A stretch of DNA of 14,547 bases from an uncultured Bacillaceae bacterium (GCA_937995745.1 CALKIU010000159.1:1-14547); one strand, 5' to 3'. Shown: positions 1-5,930, counted from the first letter of the stretch. Notes: generated by a model not told the origin, from the sequence alone. Translations and numbers: made by a program.

Positions 1-46
1 CCCTTTTTTGTCAAAATTGAGCTCTTGACATATTTGCCATTATACG

Positions 47-61
47 CTGTCCCCGCGTCCC
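47..61. repeat. REP-like repeat, half element
   Basis: CTGTCCCCGCGTCCC differs by one base from the CTGTCCCCGTGTCCC core in the right arm of the full element at 2741-2816. It stands alone without its inverted partner, so it is either a half or decayed copy of the same repeat family. Confidence 0.5.
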
Positions 62-250
62 TTGCGGCCTGGTTGGGGTCTTTTCTTTGGTTTCCGCATG
101 CTTGATTATAAGCGGTTTTCCTCATTATTTAAAAGAGGGGAAAAGCCGATCATGGGTTACGGAATATCACCCATTGTTGGTTATATGATTGCGGTTACTT
201 GGATAAAAAAGAATATGTGAAAATTTGATAAGGAAACCTGTTGTCACCTT

Positions 251-290
251 GTCCCAACCCTGCCAACACCAGGACAGAGGGACTGACCCT
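251..290. repeat. Divergent REP-like repeat (tentative)
   Basis: This stretch carries a GTCCC arm at the left and AGGACAGAGGGACTGACCC at 271-289. It shares the GGACAG/GGGAC vocabulary of the repeats at 2741-2816 and 5174-5221 but is not a close copy. It may belong to a related subfamily or may be coincidental. It lies immediately upstream of the GyrI-like gene. Confidence 0.3.
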
Positions 291-330
291 TTGACCTAAG
301 ACCCAGATATGTACAGAAAGAAGGATGAGT

Positions 331-954
331 ATGAAGTATGAGTGGCGCAAGAAAGAGAAGGAGTTATATTTGCCGAAGGATAAGCCGGTTTTGATTACGG
401 TTCCGGAACAAAAGTTTTTGATGATTAGCGGGAAGGGAGATCCCAATCAGGAAGAGTTTTCGGAAAAAGTGGCCGCATTGTATTCTTTATCATACGCCAT
501 TCGAATGATGCCGAGAAACGGCTATACACCGGATGGATATTTTGAATACACCGTTTATCCTCTTGAAGGAATATGGGATTTGACGGAAAAGGGGAGAAAA
601 TCCCCAACATTAATAAAGGATGAATTGCTTTATACGATTATGATTAGGCAGCCTGATTTTGTGACGGAGGAAGTTGTTGAAAAAGCGTTTGAAATTGCCG
701 GAAAGAAAAAGCCTAATCCGCTGTTGGATGAAGTATCTTTTGATACCATGGAAGACGGACTGTCTGTCCAAATGATGCATATCGGCCCCTATGATGATGA
801 AACGCGGACCTTTGATCAAATGAAAAAATTTATTCAGGAAAATGATTTGGAAATCATCACACTCGCCCACCGGGAAATTTATATTTCTGACCCGCGCAGG
901 ACAGATCCATCCAAATTAAAAACAGTTTTAAGATATAGAGTCCGGCGGCGTTAA
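331..954 (+). CDS. GyrI-like small-molecule-binding domain protein
   Basis: This encodes a single-domain GyrI-like protein of about 207 residues, the usual length for the stand-alone bacterial subfamily (COG4832-like). Diagnostic blocks, numbered from the upstream ATG at 325, are YPLEGIWDL (about 78-86), MHIGPYDDE (151-159) and HREIYISDPRR followed by a basic tail (182-209). No DNA-binding or membrane segment is present, so a cytoplasmic protein is expected. Known family roles are ligand binding, gyrase inhibition and, for a few stand-alone members such as Listeria Lin2189, hydrolysis of cyclopropanoid genotoxins; which applies here is not known. Two ATGs are possible. The one at 325 directly abuts the AAAGAAGG ribosome site (317-324), whereas the one at 331 has proper 6-nt spacing and is preferred. 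The gene is monocistronic, with a strong terminator 48 bp downstream. Confidence 0.85.
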   Translation: MKYEWRKKEKELYLPKDKPVLITVPEQKFLMISGKGDPNQEEFSEKVAALYSLSYAIRMMPRNGYTPDGYFEYTVYPLEGIWDLTEKGRKSPTLIKDELLYTIMIRQPDFVTEEVVEKAFEIAGKKKPNPLLDEVSFDTMEDGLSVQMMHIGPYDDETRTFDQMKKFIQENDLEIITLAHREIYISDPRRTDPSKLKTVLRYRVRRR

Positions 955-1002
955 ATCACCGGGTACTCTGCACTGCCATTTATTTTCCTTTATAACTATA
1001 AC

Positions 1003-1042
1003 AGGAAATGTTGTCTGTTGATAGCAACATTTCCTTTTTTTT
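1003..1042 (+). terminator. Rho-independent terminator after the GyrI-like gene
   Basis: A perfect 11-bp stem (AGGAAATGTTG at 1003-1013 with CAACATTTCCT at 1025-1035) and an 11-nt loop are followed by an uninterrupted run of eight T at 1035-1042. This is a textbook intrinsic terminator closing the gene that ends at 954. Confidence 0.93.
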
Positions 1043-1125
1043 ATTTGAGACTCAGGAATGGGCATTAAATTTTTTACGATTTTTTCAAGTTTGTAGCAGT
1101 AAATATTCACTTTTTTGCGTAACAA

Positions 1126-1155
1126 TTGCTTCCGGAAAACAGTCTATTATATAAA
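1126..1155 (+). promoter_or_regulatory. Possible SigA-type promoter
   Basis: TTGCTT (1126-1131) and TATAAA (1150-1155) are separated by 18 bp in an AT-rich spacer. The -35 is a weak match and AT-rich DNA produces such pairs by chance. If real, it would have driven the deacetylase gene that is now a remnant, or it could drive the small gene at 1606 through a long leader. The rest of 1043-1230 holds no gene. It does contain two interleaved AT-rich inverted repeats (see findings). Confidence 0.3.
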
Positions 1156-1236
1156 TTACTCTTTTCATATAGCAATTTACAAATTAATCAACTCTTAATT
1201 GAAAGTATTTTAGAGTTTAATTTTCAATATAAAGGG

Positions 1237-1578
1237 TGGGGTGATACCCGTGATTGGGGAAGCCAGGATCCCGATGCAATTCTGGAAGGGTTCAATCATA
1301 TGTAAAGAATGGTGCGATTATTCTAATGCATGATACAATGCAGACAAACGGCGGAAGGCCTGGAACTCGTTTTGCAATGGCTTGCGGAAAAAGGGTATCA
1401 GTTTACAATGGTCAGCGAACTGTTGGGATTTTCTGCAAATCCGGAACTGGCGCAAGCAATTCCCGTGTTTCTTCATGTAAAAATTATCCTCAATCGGCGC
1501 CTATCACCGACTTGTTTCGTGAAGGGCAATCGGCATGGAAGATGGAGCGCGAGATGCCAGTGGATTTTTCATACTTGA
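1237..1578 (+). pseudogene. Polysaccharide deacetylase, C-terminal remnant
   Basis: Fragments typical of the end of a NodB-type polysaccharide deacetylase occur in order but in shifting frames. Frame 1 gives WGDTRDWGSQDPDAILEG from 1237, matching the family's W-S-V-D-T-x-D-W segment. The frame beginning at 1254 gives YVKNGAIILMHDT, containing the conserved L-M-H-D. Frame 1 resumes near 1340 with QTAEGLELVLQWLAEKGY and then F-T-M-V-S-E-L-L, ending near 1425. Two compensating frameshifts, at about 1290-1307 and 1335-1350, break the reading, and frame 1 has stops between them. The N-terminal two thirds of the domain, including the metal-binding TFDDG motif, is absent. The tail from 1432 to 1578 is open but unrecognised. 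Such enzymes normally deacetylate peptidoglycan or other cell-envelope glycans; this copy should be inactive. Sequencing error could explain the frameshifts but not the missing 5' end. Confidence 0.65.
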
Positions 1579-1605
1579 AAATTAGATAAAGGAGAATAAC
1601 TTTTC

Positions 1606-1968
1606 GTGGAAAACACATCACTTGAGACGAAATTGGAATCCATACAATCATTTCAATCAACGATTGCCAAAACGGAAAAAGCCTTGGCACAAATGAGGGT
1701 GAAAGGCGCAAATACGGCATTAATTGAAAAACGGCTTAAAGCTTTTCGAATCGGGCTGGCCATTTTGGAACACGTTTGGAATCAGAAGCCTCTTCGTTAT
1801 ACTGCGGAAGATTTGGCGGAAGCCCGCGAAATTCTGAACGGTGTGATGCCATCCGTTGAGAAAATATATGCCAAGCCCAAGGCGGGCAGCCCCCAAAAAA
1901 CCCTTCTTCAAAGAAGGATGACAGCAATGGAATTGGCTGTCAAGGCGATTGAAAATTTTGACAAGTAA
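1606..1968 (+). CDS. Small helical protein of unknown function
   Basis: This encodes a 120-residue protein that I do not assign to a named family. It resembles conserved hypothetical proteins of Bacillaceae. The composition is rich in Ala, Glu, Lys and Leu with almost no Gly or Pro in the first 55 residues, pointing to an all-alpha, possibly coiled-coil fold. Examples are the segment around KLESIQSFQSTIAKTEKAL and the C-terminal LLQRRMTAMELAVKAIENF. There is no signal peptide or membrane segment. The start is GTG at 1606 with AAGGAG at 1589-1594, a rather long spacing of about 11 nt. No better in-frame start is visible. A stem followed by a T-run at 2033-2069 probably ends the transcript. The gene stands alone between a pseudogene and an unrelated SRPBCC gene, so context gives no functional clue. 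Confidence 0.75.
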   Translation: MENTSLETKLESIQSFQSTIAKTEKALAQMRVKGANTALIEKRLKAFRIGLAILEHVWNQKPLRYTAEDLAEAREILNGVMPSVEKIYAKPKAGSPQKTLLQRRMTAMELAVKAIENFDK

Positions 1969-2032
1969 TTTTGGTATGCGGGAAAAATTAGAAACCACCT
2001 CCGTTCACTTCATGGAGACTGAACTTGATACA

Positions 2033-2069
2033 ACACGTGCAAATCTCCAAGGCTTGCAAGTGTTTTTTT
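2033..2069 (+). terminator. Probable intrinsic terminator
   Basis: ACACGTGCAA (2033-2042) pairs with TTGCAAGTGT (2054-2063) with a single internal mismatch and an 11-nt loop. It is followed by seven T (2063-2069). It lies 65 bp after the small helical gene and fits as its terminator. Confidence 0.55.
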
Positions 2070-2219
2070 ACAAATGTGATTTTTCACAAATGACACATGA
2101 TCGTGCAGAAAGTTACTCATTCTATTCATAAAAACCGGCTCAGGAAACCAATAACTGAAGTCTTGTACGGAGAAAACTTTTTGATCTCGCAAGTTTTACA
2201 CTATTTTTTTACAGGCAGC

Positions 2220-2238
2220 TTCACGGGCAGGCCGTGAA
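2220..2238. repeat. Short hairpin upstream of the SRPBCC gene
   Basis: TTCACGG (2220-2226) and CCGTGAA (2232-2238) form a perfect 7-bp inverted repeat with a 5-nt loop. There is no T-tract. A GTG at 2234 sits inside the right arm, which makes it a poor start codon for the downstream gene. The hairpin may be a small regulatory structure or chance. Confidence 0.4.
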
Positions 2239-2314
2239 ACCGCAAAAAACTGGTTTTAGAAATAAATACCGCCGGTGCCGGATTAAATCATTGCCGCAAA
2301 TTTTGGGGGATTAC

Positions 2315-2704
2315 GTGAAGAAAGCCGAAGACAAAAGTACGGTTTGGATACGCGGTGATAAGGAGTCTGTTTGGCGTGCGATAACGGATGCGGAAAAACT
2401 AACCGAATGGTACGCTCCCGGTTCATCTTGGGAAATTCCCAAATTGGAGCCGGGTGAAAAAGTGACTTTTACGTTGAAACCGAACAAACAAAATGAATTA
2501 CAAGAAGAATTGCCGATGACGTTAACGATTAAGAATGTGGTTCCCTACGAAGAATTTTCCCTTTATGTTGACATGCACGAAATCCTACTTACTTTCAAAA
2601 TGAAAGAGGACGACGATGGATTTGAAATGGAAATTAATTCCGGAGGTTTTGACGAATCATTGGCTAATTTAAAAGCGCTCGTTGAAGGGGAGAAGCTGCC
2701 CTAA
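2315..2704 (+). CDS. SRPBCC / AHSA1-domain protein
   Basis: This encodes an SRPBCC-fold protein of the Activator of Hsp90 ATPase homologue 1-like group, about 129 residues. The family signature is clear: STVWIRGDKESVWRAITDAE, then the W-Y-A-P-G turn near residue 32, GEKVTFTL near 47-54, and a C-terminal amphipathic helix SLANLKALVEG. These proteins form a helix-grip hydrophobic pocket for small ligands or act as chaperone-type cofactors; the ligand here is unknown. The frame is open back to a GTG at 2234, but the extra 27 residues are basic and unlike the family, and that codon lies in a hairpin arm without a ribosome site. GTG at 2315, preceded by GGGGGA at 2305-2310, is a better start. The protein is cytoplasmic. 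The gene is followed by a REP-like repeat, with no partner gene on its strand. Confidence 0.82.
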   Translation: MKKAEDKSTVWIRGDKESVWRAITDAEKLTEWYAPGSSWEIPKLEPGEKVTFTLKPNKQNELQEELPMTLTIKNVVPYEEFSLYVDMHEILLTFKMKEDDDGFEMEINSGGFDESLANLKALVEGEKLP

Positions 2705-2740
2705 AAGTCATTTTTGTGACTATCGGACAGAAGGCGCGAC

Positions 2741-2816
2741 GGGACATGGGGACAGGTTCCATGTCCCAAATTTTAAAAAATCTGAAAAAGGGACAGGCAA
2801 CCTGTCCCCGTGTCCC
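2741..2816. repeat. REP-like palindromic element, full copy
   Basis: GGGACATGGGGACAGGTT (2741-2758) is inverted as AACCTGTCCCCGTGTCCC (2799-2816) with 17 of 18 positions matching, giving a long hairpin. Nested smaller hairpins also exist: GGGACATGG/CCATGTCCC (2741-2749, 2759-2767) and GGGACAGG/CCTGTCCC (2790-2797, 2801-2808). The pattern matches the extragenic palindromes linked to REP-associated tyrosine transposases in Firmicutes. No such transposase gene lies in this window. Confidence 0.8.
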
Positions 2817-2834
2817 ACTATGTTTTGCACGCGT

Positions 2835-2875
2835 AAAAAAATACCATTCCCGGCGAGGATCGCCAAGAATGGTAT
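2835..2875 (-). terminator. Minus-strand intrinsic terminator
   Basis: ATACCATTC (2841-2849) and GAATGGTAT (2867-2875) form a perfect outer stem. An inner GGCG/CGCC stem (2852-2855, 2861-2864) is separated from it by a small internal loop. Read on the minus strand, the hairpin is followed by a run of seven T, the complement of A at 2835-2841. It lies about 107 bp past the stop of the minus-strand oxidoreductase and fits as its terminator. Confidence 0.8.
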
Positions 2876-2955
2876 TGTAATGAGTATTGAAAGGGAGATT
2901 TTAGAGGGATGAAAACTTTCCCTTGAATACAGAATTTAAAAATAATGGGACGCCT

Positions 2956-2973
2956 AACCTGTCCCCCTGTCCC
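2956..2973. repeat. REP-like repeat, half element
   Basis: AACCTGTCCCCCTGTCCC matches the right arm of the element at 2799-2816 at 17 of 18 positions. Only a short GGGAC at 2947-2951 is available as a partner, so this is a truncated copy. It sits 9 bp beyond the stop codon of the minus-strand oxidoreductase, inside its 3' untranslated region. Confidence 0.65.
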
Positions 2974-2981
2974 ACTGTCGG

Positions 2982-4946
2982 TTAGACGGTGGTGAGGGGT
3001 CTTTGTGCGGCGATGGTTTCGTCTATTTTGGTCGCTGCCAGGAATCCTTCTCTGATGGCTTCGAGGGCTTTGCGCGGTTTTACGGCGTCTCCGACAACTT
3101 TTACCGGTACTTTTCCTTGCAATTCTTTGGCAAGGGCGTTGTTGGATTCTGTGCCGAGAGCGAGTACAACAGTTTCCGTTTCAATCTTTGTCATTCCTTG
3201 CGGTGTTTCAATTAGGACGAAATCATCGCCAATTTCCTTGATTGTAGAATTTGTATGAGACGTGATGTGTCTTTCTTCAATTGCTTTCATCAAGAAGGTC
3301 CGCCGTGTGGACTCTTCATCTGACGCCAGTGTCGGCAGCATTTCAACAATTGTCACATCCTTACCTAATGAGGCCAGGTAAACGGCAGTTTCGCAGCCAA
3401 CCATGCCGCCGCCGGCAATGACCACTTTTTGCTTTGTCTCTGCTTTGCCTAACAGAACGTCTTCAGCCGTGACTACATTGCGGCCTTCAATGCCCGGAAT
3501 GTCAGGTTTGGCCGGGGTTGCTCCCGTGGCAATAATGACCATGTCCGGTTTCTCTTGTTCGAACAAGGCAGAGGTGTACTCTGTATTCATTTTAATGTTC
3601 ACGCCGAGCTTTTCCACTTGTCTGCCCGCCCAGGAAACAAAGTGAGCCAGTTCTCCTTTTGCCGGCGGTACAGCCGCAGTGGCAAATTGTCCCCCAAAAC
3701 GGTCCGATTTTTCGTAAAGGGTTACTTCATGACCGGCCAATGCCGCTGTTCTTGCAGCTGTCAAACCGGCGGGGCCAGCGCCCACTACGGTGATTTTCTT
3801 AGGACTGTCCGTTTTCTTGAATTCTTGTAAATATTCATATCCTAAAGTCGGATTTACCAAGCAGCTGATAGGCTCGTTGTTGAACAGATTGATCAGACAG
3901 CCTTGCTGGCAGGCGATACAAGGCCTGATATCCTCATACTGTCCGTTTGCGAATTTGTTCGGCAGTTCGGGGTCAGCCAAGGAGGCTCTTCCCATCGCAA
4001 TGACGTCGGCTTTTCCTGACAGCAGGATGCTCTCGGCTACAACCGGATCGTTGATGCGTCCGACCGTCAGCACAGGAATATTGACGACTTTTTTCACTTC
4101 TTCAGCATAGTCGACGATCCATCCGGGTGTGACATGCATCGGAGGGATGATCGCCCAAGAGCTTTCATACGTTCCGGCCGAAACATGCAGATAATCGACT
4201 CCGAGCTGTTCCAATTTGATGGCGATTGCTTTTGTCTCCTCAATCGTACGTCCGCCGGGAACTTTTTCGTCCGCTGAAATTCGGAAGCCGACCACAAAAT
4301 CGGGGCCGCATTTTTCCCTTACATCTTTTACGATTTCCGCAGCGAATCTGAATCTGTTTTCCAAAGAACCGCCGTATTTGTCGGTGCGCTTGTTTGAATA
4401 GCTTGACATGAATTGGGCAATGAGATATCCATGTGCTCCGTGGATTTCGACACCGTCAAAACCGGCTTTTTTTGCCCGCAAGGCCGTATCGCCAAATTGC
4501 GAGATAATTTTTTCGATTTCAGGGATGGTTAATTCACGTGGCGTTTCGCCTAAAACAGGACACGGCAGGGGAGATGCGGAAACGGGTTGCTGTCCGATTA
4601 CCGCTGATGTGGTTTGTCTTCCGCAATGGTAAATTTGCGCGATAATCTTGGCTCCTGCTTTATGGACCCGTTCAGTCAATTTCGTGTGGGACTCAATTTG
4701 TTCGTCCTTCCACAGACCGGGAGTCCAAAATCCTCTTCCGGCAGGGTCGACGGCATAATCCTCGACAATGATCATTCCCCAGCCGCCTTTGGCTTTGGCT
4801 TCGTGATATGCGATGAAGCGTTCTGTGGCCATCCCGTCTTCGTCACAATAAACCGTCACCATGGGCGACACGGCAAACCTGTTTTTAAGTTTGATGTTTC
4901 CAATGGAAATCGGGGTGAAAAGGGGACTGGAATTTAGTGGTTTCAT
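2982..4946 (-). CDS. NADH:flavin oxidoreductase, 2,4-dienoyl-CoA reductase-like (FMN, 4Fe-4S, FAD)
   Basis: This 654-residue protein has the modular layout of 2,4-dienoyl-CoA reductase FadH, trimethylamine dehydrogenase and bile-acid-type enoate reductases. Residues about 8-340 form an Old Yellow Enzyme TIM barrel with the active-site I-H-G-A-H-G-Y-L segment (H169, H172) and the R-T-D-K-Y-G-G-S motif near 187-194. A 4Fe-4S site follows, with C343, C346, C350 and C362. The C-terminal half has an FAD-binding G-A-G-P-A-G (389-394), an NAD(P)-binding G-G-G-M-V-G (512-517) and a closing V-V-G-D-A (617-621). It should be a cytoplasmic enzyme passing electrons from NAD(P)H through FAD and Fe-S to FMN, reducing an activated C=C bond. 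The paired histidines are more like OYE-type enoate reductases than FadH, so fatty-acid dienoyl-CoA is not an assured substrate. AAAGGAGG at 4953-4960 gives 6-nt spacing to the ATG. The gene is transcribed divergently from the hydantoinase cluster. Confidence 0.9.
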   Translation of the reverse strand: MKPLNSSPLFTPISIGNIKLKNRFAVSPMVTVYCDEDGMATERFIAYHEAKAKGGWGMIIVEDYAVDPAGRGFWTPGLWKDEQIESHTKLTERVHKAGAKIIAQIYHCGRQTTSAVIGQQPVSASPLPCPVLGETPRELTIPEIEKIISQFGDTALRAKKAGFDGVEIHGAHGYLIAQFMSSYSNKRTDKYGGSLENRFRFAAEIVKDVREKCGPDFVVGFRISADEKVPGGRTIEETKAIAIKLEQLGVDYLHVSAGTYESSWAIIPPMHVTPGWIVDYAEEVKKVVNIPVLTVGRINDPVVAESILLSGKADVIAMGRASLADPELPNKFANGQYEDIRPCIACQQGCLINLFNNEPISCLVNPTLGYEYLQEFKKTDSPKKITVVGAGPAGLTAARTAALAGHEVTLYEKSDRFGGQFATAAVPPAKGELAHFVSWAGRQVEKLGVNIKMNTEYTSALFEQEKPDMVIIATGATPAKPDIPGIEGRNVVTAEDVLLGKAETKQKVVIAGGGMVGCETAVYLASLGKDVTIVEMLPTLASDEESTRRTFLMKAIEERHITSHTNSTIKEIGDDFVLIETPQGMTKIETETVVLALGTESNNALAKELQGKVPVKVVGDAVKPRKALEAIREGFLAATKIDETIAAQRPLTTV

Positions 4947-5081
4947 GGTAACCCTCCTTTAGAAAAAATATTTTCACTAACGAACAAAGGTTATTAAAGA
5001 GATTAAATAGCCTTTTTCACATTACAGAAAATAGTAAAATCATTGATTTGCGGATATTTTCAGAATACAGATTCTAACATA

Positions 5082-5110
5082 ATATTATCGAAGCTATTAT
5101 TGTGAAGCAA
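5082..5110 (-). promoter_or_regulatory. Possible promoter for the oxidoreductase gene
   Basis: On the minus strand, TTGCTT (complement of 5105-5110) and TAATAT (complement of 5082-5087) are exactly 17 bp apart, upstream of the 2982-4946 gene. Both hexamers are weak matches to SigA consensus. The leader would be about 130 nt. Confidence 0.3.
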
Positions 5111-5173
5111 TGAACAAAGATCGACGATATTTTTACAATTTATGATATTTGTAACTCTTTTCAACTCGAAACT

Positions 5174-5221
5174 GGGACAGGGGGACAGGAACCGTGTCCC
5201 GATTTTTTAAAAGTCTGAAAA
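5174..5221. repeat. REP-like repeat, left half with linker
   Basis: GGGACAGGGGGACAGG (5174-5189), then CCGTGTCCC (5192-5200), then an A/T-rich linker with TCTGAAAA, follows the same order as 2741-2788 of the full element, including the linker. The right arm is missing. Sharing of the linker, and not only the palindromic arms, argues for common descent of the copies. Confidence 0.7.
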
Positions 5222-5549
5222 CGACCCGGGATCCAACCCAACACAGTACATAGCCAAACAAAAGAAATCCATGATTTGCCGCTCAACCGTGGATGAACAT
5301 TCGTTTCAGAGAGGTATTTGAAAGAAATCGTGCGGGTGTTGTAGAACTTCATTCAACTGTTTTTTCACCTTGAAGTCAATTTAGTTTTTGCATTATTTAT
5401 GGGAAATAGATTGACCCAAATCTCGAAAAGCCAACGACTTAAAAAAGCACGAACAATATACATCTGACATTTTTATGGGCAAACCGACAGTACTAGAAAG
5501 AAACCCGAAACTTCCGGAAAAAGGGAAGATAAGCCGGACGAAGCAAACT

Positions 5550-5594
5550 CGCAATTAAAAACAATTGCGCGAATGAAAAATTCCAGTATATACT
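5550..5594 (+). promoter_or_regulatory. Possible promoter with overlapping inverted repeat
   Basis: CGCAATT (5550-5556) and AATTGCG (5563-5569) form a perfect 7-bp inverted repeat with a 6-bp gap. The right arm overlaps TTGCGC (5565-5570), a possible -35. TATACT (5589-5594) lies 18 bp further and is a good -10. If used, it would give a leader of over 400 nt to the hyuA start at 6014. The repeat could be a repressor operator. Confidence 0.35.
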
Positions 5595-5690
5595 AGTAAA
5601 TGAAAAAAATGTATAATTGATGAAATTTTACGTAAGCAGAAGAAATTTTGCTCAATTTCTCCTTTAAATAAAGCATCCAAATAAATTTTT

Positions 5691-5701
5691 TTGCGCGAAT
5701 G
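5691..5701. repeat. Second copy of an 11-bp direct repeat
   Basis: TTGCGCGAATG occurs here and, identically, at 5565-5575, 126 bp apart, within a region that is otherwise strongly AT-rich. An 11-mer with a GCGCG core appearing twice upstream of a catabolic operon suggests a shared protein-binding site, though no local regulator is present to pair it with. Confidence 0.45.
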
Positions 5702-5791
5702 TCAGAATGTTTGGCATTGTCGAAAAATATAGATTAAAGGAATTTACCAAATAAAAAAATATTTACATAACTACAATAAGCAAAAAACTAG

Positions 5792-5806
5792 AACATTCTG
5801 AATATT
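5792..5806. promoter_or_regulatory. CodY-like box (secondary)
   Basis: AACATTCTGAATATT matches the CodY consensus AATTTTCWGAAAATT at 12 of 15 positions. It also contains AACATTCTGA (5792-5801), the inverted copy of TCAGAATGTT at 5702-5711. Confidence 0.35.
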
Positions 5807-5915
5807 TTTCCACAAAAACGTAATAAACCGTATTCTATTTTAATAGAAAATAACGGAAAGCTTTATTGTCGCATTTTATTTACTAAAAATGTTTAACCGG
5901 ATTTACGAAAGAATA

Positions 5916-5930
5916 AATTTTAAGAAAATT
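5916..5930. promoter_or_regulatory. CodY-like box upstream of hyuA
   Basis: AATTTTAAGAAAATT matches the low-GC Firmicute CodY consensus AATTTTCWGAAAATT at 14 of 15 positions, the one difference being A for C at position 7. It lies 83 bp upstream of the hyuA start. CodY represses nitrogen and amino-acid catabolism when branched-chain amino acids and GTP are plentiful, and it is known to act on gabP in Bacillus subtilis. Regulation here is inferred. The AT-rich setting raises the chance of a coincidental match. Confidence 0.55.

Larger units (their letters stand above)
1..324. other. Gene-poor leader region
   Basis: No convincing gene was found here. One plus-strand frame is open from the window edge to a stop at 103-105 and is hydrophobic, but it runs through a repeat-like element and matches no family I recognise. 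An imperfect hairpin (arms 113-123 and 135-148, one bulge) lies between positions 113 and 148. It lacks a T-tract on either side, so it is not a clear terminator. Two repeat-like segments, at 47-61 and about 251-290, are listed separately. Confidence 0.5.

Noticed and set aside
25..46. TTGACA followed by TATACG as a promoter
   Set aside because: The spacing is only 10 bp, too short for SigA-type promoters.
1..105. Hydrophobic plus-strand open frame from the window edge, as the C-terminus of a membrane protein
   Set aside because: Only 34 codons are open, it reads through a repeat-like element at 47-61, and it matches no family I recognise.
195..446. Minus-strand 83-codon open frame
   Set aside because: It overlaps the start of the well-supported GyrI-like gene on the other strand, has no ribosome site and no recognisable motif.
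2075..2088. TGTGA-N4-TCACA as a CRP/FNR-type operator
   Set aside because: The gap is 4 rather than 6 bp, and it lies beyond a terminator without a nearby promoter.
1949..2131. Plus-strand 60-codon open frame after the small helical gene
   Set aside because: It overlaps the end of that gene and runs through a likely terminator; composition is not protein-like and no ribosome site is evident.
2234..2314. Upstream GTG start for the SRPBCC protein
   Set aside because: The codon lies within a hairpin arm without a ribosome site, and the added residues do not resemble the family; GTG at 2315 fits better.
2682..2912. Plus-strand 76-codon open frame
   Set aside because: It is built almost entirely from the REP-like palindrome and the minus-strand terminator.
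5133..5154. TTACAA-N10-TTGTAA as a TnrA/GlnR nitrogen-control site
   Set aside because: The half sites are in the opposite arrangement to TGTNA-N7-TNACA and the spacing does not fit.
5161..5352. Minus-strand 63-codon open frame in the spacer
   Set aside because: It reads through the repeat copy at 5174-5221, and no family motif or ribosome site is visible.
5691..5740. Sigma-54 promoter around TTTGGCATTG
   Set aside because: It lacks the TGGCAC-N5-TTGC spacing and the downstream GC element.
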